The notes beneath the pieces were generated by a model, which worked only from the letters and a program-made list of their open reading frames with translations, did no database searches and was not told where the DNA came from. Source: CAYNQK01 sp964470375 (lineage in GTDB: Bacteria > Spirochaetota > Spirochaetia > Treponematales > JBGSOB01). Taken from it: a stretch of 30,503 nt of DNA. Both the position numbers and the translations under genes were made by a program. Shown here in pieces: positions 1 through 7,142 of the stretch. The first letter of the stretch is position 1; the number at the start of each line of letters is the position of its first letter. The stretch lies in NCBI GenBank assembly GCA_964470375.1, contig CAYYCP010000038.1:1-30503 (forward strand), given 5' to 3'.

Positions 1-590
1 CCATGTTCCTCTCGCTCCTCGAGGCCTCCAAGCTCAAGGACAACGATACCGGGGCGCACATCGAGCGGGTCAACTCCTACTCGCGCATGATCTCCAGTCG
101 GCTCTATAACGATCCGCGCTTTCCCTCCGTGGACCAGGACTTCCTCGACGACATCGGTTTCCTGGCGGCCATGCACGACGTGGGCAAGATAGGCACCCCT
201 GACGACATCCTCAACAAGTCCGGCCCCCTCACTCCATGGGAGTGGTCGATCATGCGCGAGCATACCATCAACGGGGCCTACATCCTTTCCACCTATCCCA
301 ACCCGATGGCCAAGCAGATCGCCCTTTCCCACCACGAGATGTGGGACGGCAACGGCTATCCTTACAGGCTCCAGGGCGAGATGATTCCCCTGGCCGCGCG
401 CATTGTCTCCATCGCCGACGTCTATGACGCCCTGCGCATGAAGCGCTCCTATAAACCGGCTTACGCCCATCCGGTGGCCCTGGCCAAGATCAGGGACTGG
501 TCAGGCAGCCACTTCGACCCGCGCTTGGTGGAAATCTTCATGGAACTTCAGGGGGAATTCGAGCGCATTTTCGAGGCGAACCGGGACTGA
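1..590 (+). CDS. HD-GYP domain phosphodiesterase, 5' end cut by window edge
   Basis: The frame is open from base 3 to TGA at 588-590 (195 visible residues). It carries an HD-GYP domain: the metal-binding HD pair in MHDVGKIG (H58-D59), a downstream HH pair, and HHEMWDGNGYP, the hallmark that separates HD-GYP from ordinary HD hydrolases. Such domains usually hydrolyse cyclic di-GMP in the cytoplasm. The domain already begins at residue 1 (GAHIERVNSYS is the usual first helix), and most relatives carry an N-terminal receiver or sensor domain. The Met at base 3 is therefore probably internal and the true start lies upstream of the window. It is convergent with the next gene, with 28 bp between the stops. 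The domain call is firm; the input signal and partner are unknown. Confidence 0.9.
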   Translation, partial: MFLSLLEASKLKDNDTGAHIERVNSYSRMISSRLYNDPRFPSVDQDFLDDIGFLAAMHDVGKIGTPDDILNKSGPLTPWEWSIMREHTINGAYILSTYPNPMAKQIALSHHEMWDGNGYPYRLQGEMIPLAARIVSIADVYDALRMKRSYKPAYAHPVALAKIRDWSGSHFDPRLVEIFMELQGEFERIFEANRD

Positions 591-618
591 GACCGATACG
601 GGACGGGGTTGCTTGTCC

Positions 619-873
619 TCATTTCCACCCGGAAGCGCCGTCGCGGGCGTGCAGGAAAGCCTCGTGGGCCGCTACCTGGGCCCTCAGCACGGCGTCCTCG
701 CGCTCGCCCCGCCCGCCCTGGTCATTGCCCTCCAGGATATACAGGTGCCTCAGGGCTCCCCGGACCTGCTCCAGGCTGGCCTCGCCCTTCTCGGCATAGA
801 TAGCCTCCAGGCCCTCGAGGATTTCGTCAAAGGTTCTGCTGTACAGCCGCTCGCGCCACTCGGTGGATGACAT
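619..873 (-). CDS. Small hypothetical protein, 84 aa
   Basis: A short, acidic and probably all-helical protein (SSTEWRERLYSRTFDEIL near the start) with no motif I recognise. The frame begins with two consecutive ATGs at 876 and 873. GGAGG on the minus strand leaves only 2 nt before the first ATG but 5 nt before the second, so the second is chosen. The opposite strand is also open here, but that frame has a Pro/Arg/Gly-rich composition typical of antisense shadows in GC-rich DNA. It lies 84 bp downstream of the next minus-strand gene and may be co-transcribed with it. Function unknown. Confidence 0.6.
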   Translation of the reverse strand: MSSTEWRERLYSRTFDEILEGLEAIYAEKGEASLEQVRGALRHLYILEGNDQGGRGEREDAVLRAQVAAHEAFLHARDGASGWK

Positions 874-957
874 CATGGCCTCCGCGGCAGAAGATACTTA
901 TTCCGCGGGGTTAGGGCCAGGCCCGCGCGCGGGGTGGCCTCGGCGATGCTGGTCTCC

Positions 958-1884
958 TCAGTCCCGGGAGAAATCGGGCAGGAGGAGGAGGGCCCTGTTG
1001 TCGCCGAAATCAGCCTCGAAAAGGTCCTTTGAGACGCGCCCGACGATGTGTATGTTCGACAGAGGTATGTCTCCGTAAGAGACCAGGCGATCGGCCTCGG
1101 CCGCGAAGGCCCCCGCGCCGTCCTGGGCGCCCAGAATGACGCTGAAGCGCGCCTCGCCGCCCACCTCAGCCGCCGCTGCGTCATCGCCGCCGAAGCTGGC
1201 CGGCCAATAGCGTCTGGAGTCGCCGTGGTCGAAGGCGAAGCCGCGCACCATGAAGCGGGGCACGTAGCGCCGCCGCCCTCCTTGCTCAAAGCACAGAAAG
1301 GAAAGGCCGCCGTCCTGGAAGGCCGCCAAGCGGGACTCGAAGCGCCCCATGGAACCGCGTGCCTGCCCCGGTTCAAGCCCATCGGCCGACTCCGAGACGG
1401 CCGCGAGTATCCTCTCCATATCGAAGCGCAGGATCTTATAGGAAAGCACCAGCATGGCCATGTCGGCCTTGGCCTGGTCGCGCCTGGGCGAACGCGGCGC
1501 GCAATGCTCGGCGGTCCAACGGGCGCTCTCCTCTGTCCAGGCTGAGTAGGGTATCTCGGCGATGTCCACGGACCCGTTCAGCCTGGAGGCGGCCAGAGCC
1601 GCGGCGCGCTCGAAGGGCATCATGGTGGTGATGAAGTAGACCACCTTGCCGGGCAGCTCCCTGGCCGCGCCGGGCTCAGGGCACACGCGCACGACATTGA
1701 AGTCGTACTCCATGCGCGCCAAGTCCAGGGAGAGGCGCCGGGCCGGGAAGGGGCTGGGCTCGAACGGGGTCAGGATGATGCGGTAGAGCCGGTCGCCGCG
1801 GCGTTCGGCCTCGCGGATCACATAAGCTTCGAGGTCTTGCACGTTGAACTCCGGTAGGGCGGGCCGCCCCAAGCCTTCTTCCAT
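958..1884 (-). CDS. Hypothetical protein, 308 aa
   Basis: I do not recognise a family. The protein looks soluble, with no signal peptide and no membrane segment. Its composition is that of a real protein: alternating hydrophobic beta-like stretches such as KVVYFITTMMPF, RFSVILGAQDG and NRALLLLPDF. It starts at ATG 1884, preceded by GAGAGG with a 7-nt spacer. That ribosome site lies in the 3' arm of a perfect 6-bp hairpin (CTCCCG/CGGGAG). The gene is 61 bp after ecfT in the same direction and could be the tail of the biotin operon, although nothing in the protein suggests a link to biotin. Confidence 0.65.
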   Translation of the reverse strand: MEEGLGRPALPEFNVQDLEAYVIREAERRGDRLYRIILTPFEPSPFPARRLSLDLARMEYDFNVVRVCPEPGAARELPGKVVYFITTMMPFERAAALAASRLNGSVDIAEIPYSAWTEESARWTAEHCAPRSPRRDQAKADMAMLVLSYKILRFDMERILAAVSESADGLEPGQARGSMGRFESRLAAFQDGGLSFLCFEQGGRRRYVPRFMVRGFAFDHGDSRRYWPASFGGDDAAAAEVGGEARFSVILGAQDGAGAFAAEADRLVSYGDIPLSNIHIVGRVSKDLFEADFGDNRALLLLPDFSRD

Positions 1885-1894
1885 CCCAGGGCCT

Positions 1895-1913
1895 CTCCCG
1901 TCATTGTCGGGAG
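1895..1913 (-). promoter_or_regulatory. Hairpin overlapping the ribosome site of the 308-aa gene
   Basis: CTCCCG at 1895-1900 and CGGGAG at 1908-1913 form a perfect 6-bp stem with a 7-base loop. It lies between the ecfT stop and ATG 1884. On the minus-strand transcript the 3' arm contains the GGGAG that begins the ribosome binding site, so the stem could limit translation. It has no T tract, so it is not a typical intrinsic terminator. Confidence 0.35.
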
Positions 1914-1945
1914 GAAGGCGCCGGCGGTTGAGGCTTATCTCCCCA

Positions 1946-2695
1946 TTATAGGCCGATGGCCAAGAGGACCACCAGCGCCGCAGCCGGTGTGGCGGCCTGC
2001 AGAACGTCCCGGAGGCCTAAGGGCCTGAGCCTCAGACGGCGGGCCGGGGTATAGGAGCGGGCTTCAAGGGCCTCTGCCCGCCTGAAGCCCTCCATAAGGG
2101 ATCGCTTCAGCATGGACCCAAGGATGGCCCGGGCGGCCGCCAGGCCTCGGCGAAGGCGGGGGAGCCCTGCCCTCCCCCGCCTGGCCGGCCTAAGGGCGTA
2201 GCCGCGCGAACGGGCCGCATCAAGGCTTGCGCCGGCCTGCACCAGGAGTCTGGGCATGAGGAGGATGGCCAGGGCCGCATACATACCCGGATCGATGTCC
2301 GCGCGCCCTGTGACGGCCCGAGCCGAGGCGCTGATGGCGTCTGCTGCCTCAAAGGCCCCGGTCCCGCGGTAGAATGCCTCGGCGTGCAGGAAGACAGCGA
2401 TGAGGCGGGCTATGTAGGCCAGGGTTCCCAGGATGGCGGTCGGATCGAAGACCGGCTTGGCCCATGGGTCGATCAGGCGGGCCGGTATGATGAAGAGGGC
2501 CATCCAGAGGAGGAAGCGCCCGTCCCGGGCCGCCTGGGCCGGTCCCACCCCGGCTAAGGCCAGGGAGATGACCCCGGCCGCCAGAGCCAGGCAGAGGCCC
2601 GGGGCCCCACAGACCGCAATCATCACTGAGTAGAGGGCGAGGGCCAGGGCCGATGGGATGGGATGGAAGGGCTTTCCGCTTATAGGCCGGGCCAT
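1946..2695 (-). CDS. ecfT: Energy-coupling factor transmembrane protein EcfT (BioN-like)
   Basis: This is the transmembrane coupling subunit of an ECF importer. It links the BioY substrate-binding protein to the ATPase. Visible signs are several hydrophobic segments (for example ALALALYSVMIAV, AILLMPRLLVQAG and the C-terminal AAALVVLLAIGL) and two Ala-Arg motifs in cytoplasmic helices, ARSRGY and ALEARSY, which in EcfT contact the ATPase. The frame is open to a GTG at 2767 and has ATGs at 2749 and 2695. I prefer 2695 because family N-termini begin shortly before the first membrane helix (SGKPFHPIPSALAL) and GGGA lies 8 nt upstream. A start at 2749 would overlap ecfA by 16 bp. It follows birA, bioY and ecfA. 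About 249 aa. Confidence 0.85.
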   Translation of the reverse strand: MARPISGKPFHPIPSALALALYSVMIAVCGAPGLCLALAAGVISLALAGVGPAQAARDGRFLLWMALFIIPARLIDPWAKPVFDPTAILGTLAYIARLIAVFLHAEAFYRGTGAFEAADAISASARAVTGRADIDPGMYAALAILLMPRLLVQAGASLDAARSRGYALRPARRGRAGLPRLRRGLAAARAILGSMLKRSLMEGFRRAEALEARSYTPARRLRLRPLGLRDVLQAATPAAALVVLLAIGL

Positions 2696-2733
2696 GGCGT
2701 GATCCCGCTTCCGACCTTCTCTCAGGCCCTGTT

Positions 2734-3498
2734 TCAAGGCAGAAGCCATGAGAGTTCGGCGCGGCACTGCGGCCGTCTGAAGGGGTTGTGGAGGCCGTGG
2801 CGCGGGAAATCGGCCGGGTCCATGCCATCGGGATTTCCCTGGTATACGATGCGGCCACCGTCCATGATGGCCAGCCGGGTGGCCTGGGCTAGCGACTTCT
2901 CTATCTCATGGGTGAGGAGGAGGATGGTCTGGCCGCGCGCGTGGAGCTCGGCCAGGGTCTCCAGGACCGCGCGCACGGAGGGGTAGTCGAGGTTGGCGAA
3001 GGGCTCGTCCAGGATGAGGCATTCGCGCTCCATGGCCAGGAGACCGGCGATGGCCAGGCGCCGGAGCTCCCCACCGGAAAGGCTGGCCGGATCGCGGGCG
3101 GCCAGGGCATCCATGCCCAGAACCCTCAGGGCGTGCATGGCTCGCTCATCCGCCTCTTCAGGCGTATACCCCTGATTAAGGGGCCCGAAGGCCGCGTCCT
3201 CCAACACGCTCTGGCATACGATCTGCGCCATGGGATCTTGGAAGACCAGCCCCACCTTAGTGCGCAGAACCCCATCGGACGGCGCGGTCTCTCGTCCGCG
3301 GTAGAGAATCCGGCCGGATCTCGGCTTCATGAGGCCAGCCAGATGGCGCATGAGGAGCGTCTTACCTGCTCCATTCCGTCCGGCCAGGAGGAGGAAGTCG
3401 CCCTCATCCAGGCTCAGGCAGGCTCCATCCAAGCCCAGGCTGCCATCCCTGAATTGGTAGCAGAGATCCTCGGCCCTGAGGAGCTCAGGCATCGACAT
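2734..3498 (-). CDS. ecfA: Energy-coupling factor ABC ATPase EcfA (BioM-like)
   Basis: Cytoplasmic ATPase driving the biotin ECF importer, 254 aa. All ABC motifs are present: Walker A GRNGAGKT (residues 40-47), Q-loop VFQDP (86-90), signature LSGGE (140-144), Walker B LILDEP (161-166) and switch His197 in LLTHE. FQDP after the Q-loop and the overall length fit the cobalt/ECF ATPase group. Only one ATPase gene is present, as in dedicated BioMNY systems, so it probably acts as a homodimer. The start at 3498 overlaps the bioY stop by 14 bp, which implies translational coupling. A second in-frame ATG at 3492 is also possible. The substrate assignment comes from the bioY and birA neighbours. Confidence 0.9.
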   Translation of the reverse strand: MSMPELLRAEDLCYQFRDGSLGLDGACLSLDEGDFLLLAGRNGAGKTLLMRHLAGLMKPRSGRILYRGRETAPSDGVLRTKVGLVFQDPMAQIVCQSVLEDAAFGPLNQGYTPEEADERAMHALRVLGMDALAARDPASLSGGELRRLAIAGLLAMERECLILDEPFANLDYPSVRAVLETLAELHARGQTILLLTHEIEKSLAQATRLAIMDGGRIVYQGNPDGMDPADFPRHGLHNPFRRPQCRAELSWLLP

Positions 3499-4048
3499 CC
3501 CGCTCGGCCAGCTTTTCCTCCAGCCAGGGTCTCAGCGAATAGGCGATCGGGACCGCCACAAGGGCCTTCAGGGCATCCCAGCCTATGAATGGCAGGAAGC
3601 CCGCGCTGATGGCCTTCATCCAGCCGCCCCCGATCACGGCCCTGAGCCAGGGCAGTCCGATGGCGTAGACGATGATGATGCCCAGGACGGCTGCCAGGGC
3701 GTACTTCCAGAGCCTGCGCGGGCCGCGCAGCGCCAAAAGACCCATCACCGCGGTGGCCGGTATGTAGGCGGTCAGGAAGCCCCCCGTGGGGCCGGCGAAA
3801 CGGGCCAGGCCGCCCGTGCCGCCTTGAAAGACCGGCAAGCCCAGCGCGCCCATGCCAAGGTAGATGAGCACGGCGGCCAGGCTCCAGGGCATGGGCATGA
3901 TGAGGGCCGTCAGCATCACGAACAAGTTTTGAAGCACGATAGGCACCGGGCTGCCGGGAACCGGGAAGGCCAGGTAGGCCCCGATGGCTATCAGCGAGGC
4001 GCACACTGACGCCAGGACCGGCATGATGAGAATCCGCCCGCTCTTCAT
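3485..4048 (-). CDS. bioY: Biotin transporter substrate-binding protein BioY
   Basis: Integral membrane S-component that captures biotin, 187 aa, the usual BioY length. Diagnostic stretches are PVPIVLQNLFVML in the first third, then GLPVFQGGTGGLARFAGPTGG, the glycine-rich BioY signature (roughly residues 69-90), followed by alternating hydrophobic helices to a basic and acidic cytoplasmic tail. The start at ATG 4048 overlaps the birA stop in an ATGA arrangement, so translation is probably coupled. With ecfA and ecfT directly downstream it forms a complete importer. Co-transcription with birA behind a BirA-type operator points to biotin-responsive control. Confidence 0.95.
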   Translation of the reverse strand: MKSGRILIMPVLASVCASLIAIGAYLAFPVPGSPVPIVLQNLFVMLTALIMPMPWSLAAVLIYLGMGALGLPVFQGGTGGLARFAGPTGGFLTAYIPATAVMGLLALRGPRRLWKYALAAVLGIIIVYAIGLPWLRAVIGGGWMKAISAGFLPFIGWDALKALVAVPIAYSLRPWLEEKLAERDVDA

Positions 4049-4980
4049 TCCATTCCGCCTTTCCCCTCGATGAGGGCCTGCCAGGGCGGGTAGGCGCTTC
4101 CGCGCCCTCCCTCCACAAGGATGTCACCGTGTCCGTCTATGCCTATGGCCCTGCCCAGCCTCAGGCCATCGCGTGAGACGACAGCCATGCCCCTTCCGAG
4201 GAAGAGGGCGTTCCAGGACGCTTCCAGGTTCCCGTCCTCCCTGTAAAGGGATGCGAAGTGCCTGAGCACAGAAGCCAGGATGATGCGCCGCGGAGGGACT
4301 TTGGCCCCAAGGGCCTTCAGGCTGGTGGCTCCACGCGGCGGTCGGTTACGCACGTTGATCCCCAGGCCGAGGACGATGAGTCTCGGGCATTCGGGCTCGC
4401 CGCTCATTTCCACCAGGATACCGCCCAGCTTACGTCCTCCGGCGTAGACGTCATTGGGCCACTGCAACCCGGCTTCAATGCCGGCCTCCTCCCGCAGGGC
4501 CATGCATACGGCTAGGCCGGCGGCCACCCGAGCCCGCGCGCACAGGGCGGTTCCGTCAACCCCGGCTTCGTTTTCCCGCCCCGTCAGACACAGGCTGGCG
4601 AATATTCCTCCCGGCCTCGACTCCCAGGCGCGCCGCCGCCTTCCGCGACCGGCCGCCTGGCTCTCGGCGATCACCAACCATCCGCGTCCAGGCTTCTCCG
4701 TTCCGAGGGCCAGGGCCCTGTCCATGGTGGATCCCAGGGCCCGCCAGTGCTCGACCCGCTCCTCAATCCCCGGGAACTCCCAAGGGTAGAGATAATCCCC
4801 ATCGCGCTCCAGGATATAGCCGCGCCGGTCGGCCTGCAGGCGATAGCCGTAGGTCTCCATCGCCCGGGCATGCTTATGCACTGCCACACGGCTCAATCCG
4901 GCCTGGTCGGCCAAGTCCTGGCCGCTGACCGGCCCCTCCGCATCGCGCAGACGAGCGAGGATCAAGGCCCGCGGACTCAT
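4045..4980 (-). CDS. birA: Bifunctional biotin ligase / biotin operon repressor BirA
   Basis: It activates biotin to biotinyl-AMP and transfers it to the lysine of carboxylase carrier domains. With its N-terminal winged helix (RLRDAEGPVSGQDLADQAGLSRVAVHKHARAME) it also represses its own operon. Catalytic signatures are GRGRRRRAW (the biotinyl-AMP loop), QWPNDVY and GRKLGGILVEM; a small SH3-like domain follows. The frame stays open to an ATG at 5061. I place the start at 4980 because the region upstream holds a BirA-type palindrome (4985-5015) and a TTGACA element (5029-5034), which would otherwise be coding. From 4980 the protein is about 311 aa, close to known BirA lengths. It is the first gene of birA-bioY-ecfA-ecfT. 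The ATG at 4995 is less likely because it lies between the palindrome arms. Confidence 0.92.
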   Translation of the reverse strand: MSPRALILARLRDAEGPVSGQDLADQAGLSRVAVHKHARAMETYGYRLQADRRGYILERDGDYLYPWEFPGIEERVEHWRALGSTMDRALALGTEKPGRGWLVIAESQAAGRGRRRRAWESRPGGIFASLCLTGRENEAGVDGTALCARARVAAGLAVCMALREEAGIEAGLQWPNDVYAGGRKLGGILVEMSGEPECPRLIVLGLGINVRNRPPRGATSLKALGAKVPPRRIILASVLRHFASLYREDGNLEASWNALFLGRGMAVVSRDGLRLGRAIGIDGHGDILVEGGRGSAYPPWQALIEGKGGME

Positions 4981-4984
4981 GCCT

Positions 4985-5015
4985 TCGTTAACCATATGAG
5001 CAGATTGGTTAACAT
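4985..5015 (-). promoter_or_regulatory. Predicted BirA operator
   Basis: TCGTTAACC (4985-4993) and GGTTAACAT (5007-5015) form an inverted repeat with perfect 7-bp arms GTTAACC/GGTTAAC and a 13-bp spacer. Known BirA sites have arms close to TTGTTAACC and GGTTAACAA with a spacer of around 14-16 bp, so the match is close but the spacer is slightly short. It sits immediately before the chosen birA start and over the expected -10 region, a suitable place for autorepression by biotinyl-AMP-bound BirA. Confidence 0.8.
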
Positions 5016-5028
5016 GTAGACGATAGAC

Positions 5029-5034
5029 TGTCAA
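5029..5034 (-). promoter_or_regulatory. Predicted -35 element of the biotin operon
   Basis: An exact TTGACA lies on the minus strand. Seventeen bases downstream the sequence is TAACCA, a poor -10 that lies inside the BirA palindrome. The element is downstream of the tRNA-Met terminator, so the operon appears to have its own promoter. Confidence 0.55.
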
Positions 5035-5100
5035 GGCGATGCCTCGCGGCTGCCGCGGCATGGTGCGCCGAATCGACTGGTTCCTGGATTGTAGATGATG

Positions 5101-5135
5101 AAAAAAGCCGTTCCGTGGCGCTGCCCCGGAACGGC
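5101..5135 (-). terminator. Rho-independent terminator after tRNA-Met
   Basis: On the minus strand GCCGTTCCG (5135-5127) pairs perfectly with CGGAACGGC (5115-5107) around an 11-base loop. Six T residues (5106-5101) follow at once. It starts 5 bp past the tRNA 3' end and separates the tRNA from the biotin operon. Confidence 0.93.
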
Positions 5136-5140
5136 CATGA

Positions 5141-5213
5141 TAGCGGCAATTGGGATTGAACCAATGACCTAACGGTTATGAGCCGTTTGCTCTGCCAACT
5201 GAGCTATGCCGCC
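5141..5213 (-). tRNA. tRNA-Met (CAT), elongator type
   Basis: A full 73-nt cloverleaf can be drawn: acceptor GGCGGCA/TGCCGCT with a G1-U72 wobble, D-arm GCTC/GAGC, anticodon stem AACGG/CCGTT with loop CTCATAA (anticodon CAT at 5180-5178), and T-arm ATTGG/CCAAT with loop TTCAATC. The G1-U72 pair with A73 is, from memory, the same as in Bacillus elongator tRNA-Met, which favours elongator Met. CAT is also the gene-level anticodon of lysidine-modified tRNA-Ile2, which cannot be fully excluded. No 3' CCA is encoded (TCA follows A73), so CCA must be added enzymatically. Confidence 0.93.
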
Positions 5214-5228
5214 GTCTTACGGTCGAAG

Positions 5229-5258
5229 AATCTAGCAGGACAGCCGGGCAGTTGTCAA
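5229..5258 (-). promoter_or_regulatory. Predicted promoter of tRNA-Met
   Basis: Exact TTGACA at 5258-5253, an 18-bp spacer, then TAGATT (4 of 6 to TATAAT) at 5234-5229. Transcription would start about 10 bases before the mature tRNA 5' end. Confidence 0.6.
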
Positions 5259-5281
5259 GCTTGGCCTATCGCCCGCTGAGC

Positions 5282-6307
5282 CTAGTCCCGCGGCCTGAAG
5301 AGTCCGGTCAGGAAGTCTTCCACTTGCTGGCGGGCCTTGTCCATGTTCTTGAGGAGCTCCTCTGCGCCGGAGGCCACGTTGCCGGCCACGCCGGCCAGCG
5401 GATCCTGGGAGCGCTTCATATCATCGCGGTACTGGCGGGCAGCGTCGCGGAAGTCCGAGCCGACATCGGACTCCGTGGAGTCCCTGCGCGCGTAGATGCC
5501 GTTCATGATGTCCTGATAACCGGCCTTCTCCCAGACCTTGAGCTCGGCCACGCGCACTACCGGGAATGGATGCGACTGGCCCAGGGTGTTGAGGAGCTTG
5601 TAGATGGAATCCAGGGCGTCCCCGGCGGCGTCGTACTCCGCTGCCTGCTTGAAGAACTCCTCCATATCCATGTCGCCTATGGATCTTCCGCCGGCGCTCT
5701 TCATCAGCGCGGTGTAGGGGCTGCGTCCGTCCTGGACGGCCAGCATGCCTGCGCGGTCCGCAGAGAGCTCGCTCTTGCGGTCCCATTCGTGCAGGGCAAT
5801 CAGCACGCCGTAGAGGATGAGGTTGGCCAGGGGGAACTGGGCTAGGGCGATGGAGGAAATATTCATGAGGTACCAGAGGATGGTCTTGTAGAGGGCATGA
5901 CCACTGAAGACGTGGCCCAGCTCGTGCCCGACGATGTAGGCCAGCTCGCCTTCGTCCAGCATGTCCACCAGGGCCGAGTTAAGGACGATGAAGGGTCTGT
6001 CCACCCCATAGGCCCCGGCATTGAAGAAGGGATTCTGGGACACGTAGACGTCCGGCCTCTCCTTCACGTCGAAGATCTCCAGCGTGCGCGTCACCAGGCG
6101 ATTGACGGCCGGATACTGCTTTTCCGTGACCCTGGCCGCGCTTGCCAGCATGAGGAGCTTGAGGGCCTTCTCCTGGGTCAGCCCGACGAATTTCCTGACG
6201 ACCACGTCCGCGCCCGGGATGGCCTTGAACGCTGCCAGCGCCGCCCTGTCGGCCGGATGTTCCCAGGCCCTCGGGGAGATGCCTGGAAGGTATTTGACGG
6301 TTTCCAT
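5282..6307 (-). CDS. M48 family zinc metalloprotease
   Basis: About 341 aa. The zinc-binding HExxH motif is HELGH (residues 128-132), followed by Glu180 in SELSADRAG, the third metal ligand of M48 peptidases. A long hydrophobic stretch (LWYLMNISSIALAQFPLANLILYGVLIAL) lies between the two, which suggests membrane association, though there is no N-terminal signal sequence. The frame extends upstream to 6427, but that part is Pro/Ala/Gly-rich and unlike the family, so I start at ATG 6307 (METVKYLPGIS). No clear ribosome site precedes it; TACATT lies 6 nt upstream. M48 enzymes often work in membrane protein quality control. Substrate unknown. Confidence 0.88.
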   Translation of the reverse strand: METVKYLPGISPRAWEHPADRAALAAFKAIPGADVVVRKFVGLTQEKALKLLMLASAARVTEKQYPAVNRLVTRTLEIFDVKERPDVYVSQNPFFNAGAYGVDRPFIVLNSALVDMLDEGELAYIVGHELGHVFSGHALYKTILWYLMNISSIALAQFPLANLILYGVLIALHEWDRKSELSADRAGMLAVQDGRSPYTALMKSAGGRSIGDMDMEEFFKQAAEYDAAGDALDSIYKLLNTLGQSHPFPVVRVAELKVWEKAGYQDIMNGIYARRDSTESDVGSDFRDAARQYRDDMKRSQDPLAGVAGNVASGAEELLKNMDKARQQVEDFLTGLFRPRD

Positions 6308-6470
6308 CCCACTAATGTACTGAGCCCGTCCAGGAAAATCCAGGGCCCAAGAATAGGGGCCGGCGGCGCGAGGCCCGGTACAGGCAAGGCCCGCGATACC
6401 GGCTGCGGCCGGTTCAGCCGGACTCATGCGGGCATTGCCGACAGCCTCGATTACGGGCTAGCCTGCAGGA

Positions 6471-7142
6471 GTGGAACAGCCTACCCTCAAAGCCTGCCCG
6501 GCGTGTTCCAGGACTGCGGCCGGCCCCTGGGCCGGTCCTGACCGACGCGGGCGCCTCTACCTGGCCTGCCCGGCTTGCGGCTTCGTCTTCCTCTCCGCCG
6601 GGAACCGTCCCCAACCGGCGGAAGCGAGGACGCGCTACCTCCTTCACCGCAACTCTCTGGAAGAAAGCGGCTACAGGCGCATGCTGGAGGAATTCGCTGA
6701 CAAGACCATCCTGCCCTTCGCACCTCCAGGCGTGCGCGCCCTGGACTTCGGATCGGGCCCCGGGCCTTCCCTTGAGCCCATCCTCAGGGAGCGCGGACTG
6801 GAAGCCTATTCCTGGGATCCCCTTTTCAAGGACGATCCCGGGGCACTCGCACGGAGCTACGCAGTCTTAGCCATGCACGAGGTCATCGAGCATTGCGCGG
6901 ATCCGCTGGCCACCCTCTCCAAGGCCACCGGCCTCCTGGCTCCCGGGGGAATCCTTGCAATCGCGACGCACTTCCGCCCGTCCGAGCCCTCCGCCTTCAT
7001 GTCATGGTGGTATCGGCAGGACTCCACTCACGTTTCGTTCTTCACGGCTGACTGCCTGTCAGACGCATGCGCGGGCCTGGGTCTATCGGCCCTCTTCTGC
7101 GACGGGAAATCCGCCTCAGCCTTCAGGAAGCTCCCTGCCTGA
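6471..7142 (+). CDS. Class I SAM-dependent methyltransferase with N-terminal zinc ribbon
   Basis: About 223 aa. Two CPAC knuckles (C9/C12 and C33/C36) form a probable zinc ribbon. The Rossmann methyltransferase core follows with SAM motif ALDFGSGPG (90-98) and a conserved MHEVIEHCADP block typical of the Methyltransf_23 group, which places the substrate near the metal-binding end. The substrate cannot be deduced. The start is GTG 6471, forced by an in-frame TAG at 6459-6461. AGGA directly abuts the GTG with no spacer, so initiation may be leaderless-like. The 3' end overlaps the convergent tetR gene by 27 bp, and the gene is divergent from the M48 gene. Confidence 0.85.
   Translation: MEQPTLKACPACSRTAAGPWAGPDRRGRLYLACPACGFVFLSAGNRPQPAEARTRYLLHRNSLEESGYRRMLEEFADKTILPFAPPGVRALDFGSGPGPSLEPILRERGLEAYSWDPLFKDDPGALARSYAVLAMHEVIEHCADPLATLSKATGLLAPGGILAIATHFRPSEPSAFMSWWYRQDSTHVSFFTADCLSDACAGLGLSALFCDGKSASAFRKLPA

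Noticed and set aside
609..870. Plus-strand frames opposite the 84-aa hypothetical gene
   Set aside because: Pro/Arg/Gly-rich composition and no good ribosome site; the minus-strand frame has GGAGG at proper spacing and a protein-like composition.
4981..5061. Upstream 27-codon extension of birA
   Set aside because: It would encode the BirA-type palindrome and the TTGACA element, and it has no homology to the BirA N-terminus, which begins with the winged helix just after 4980.
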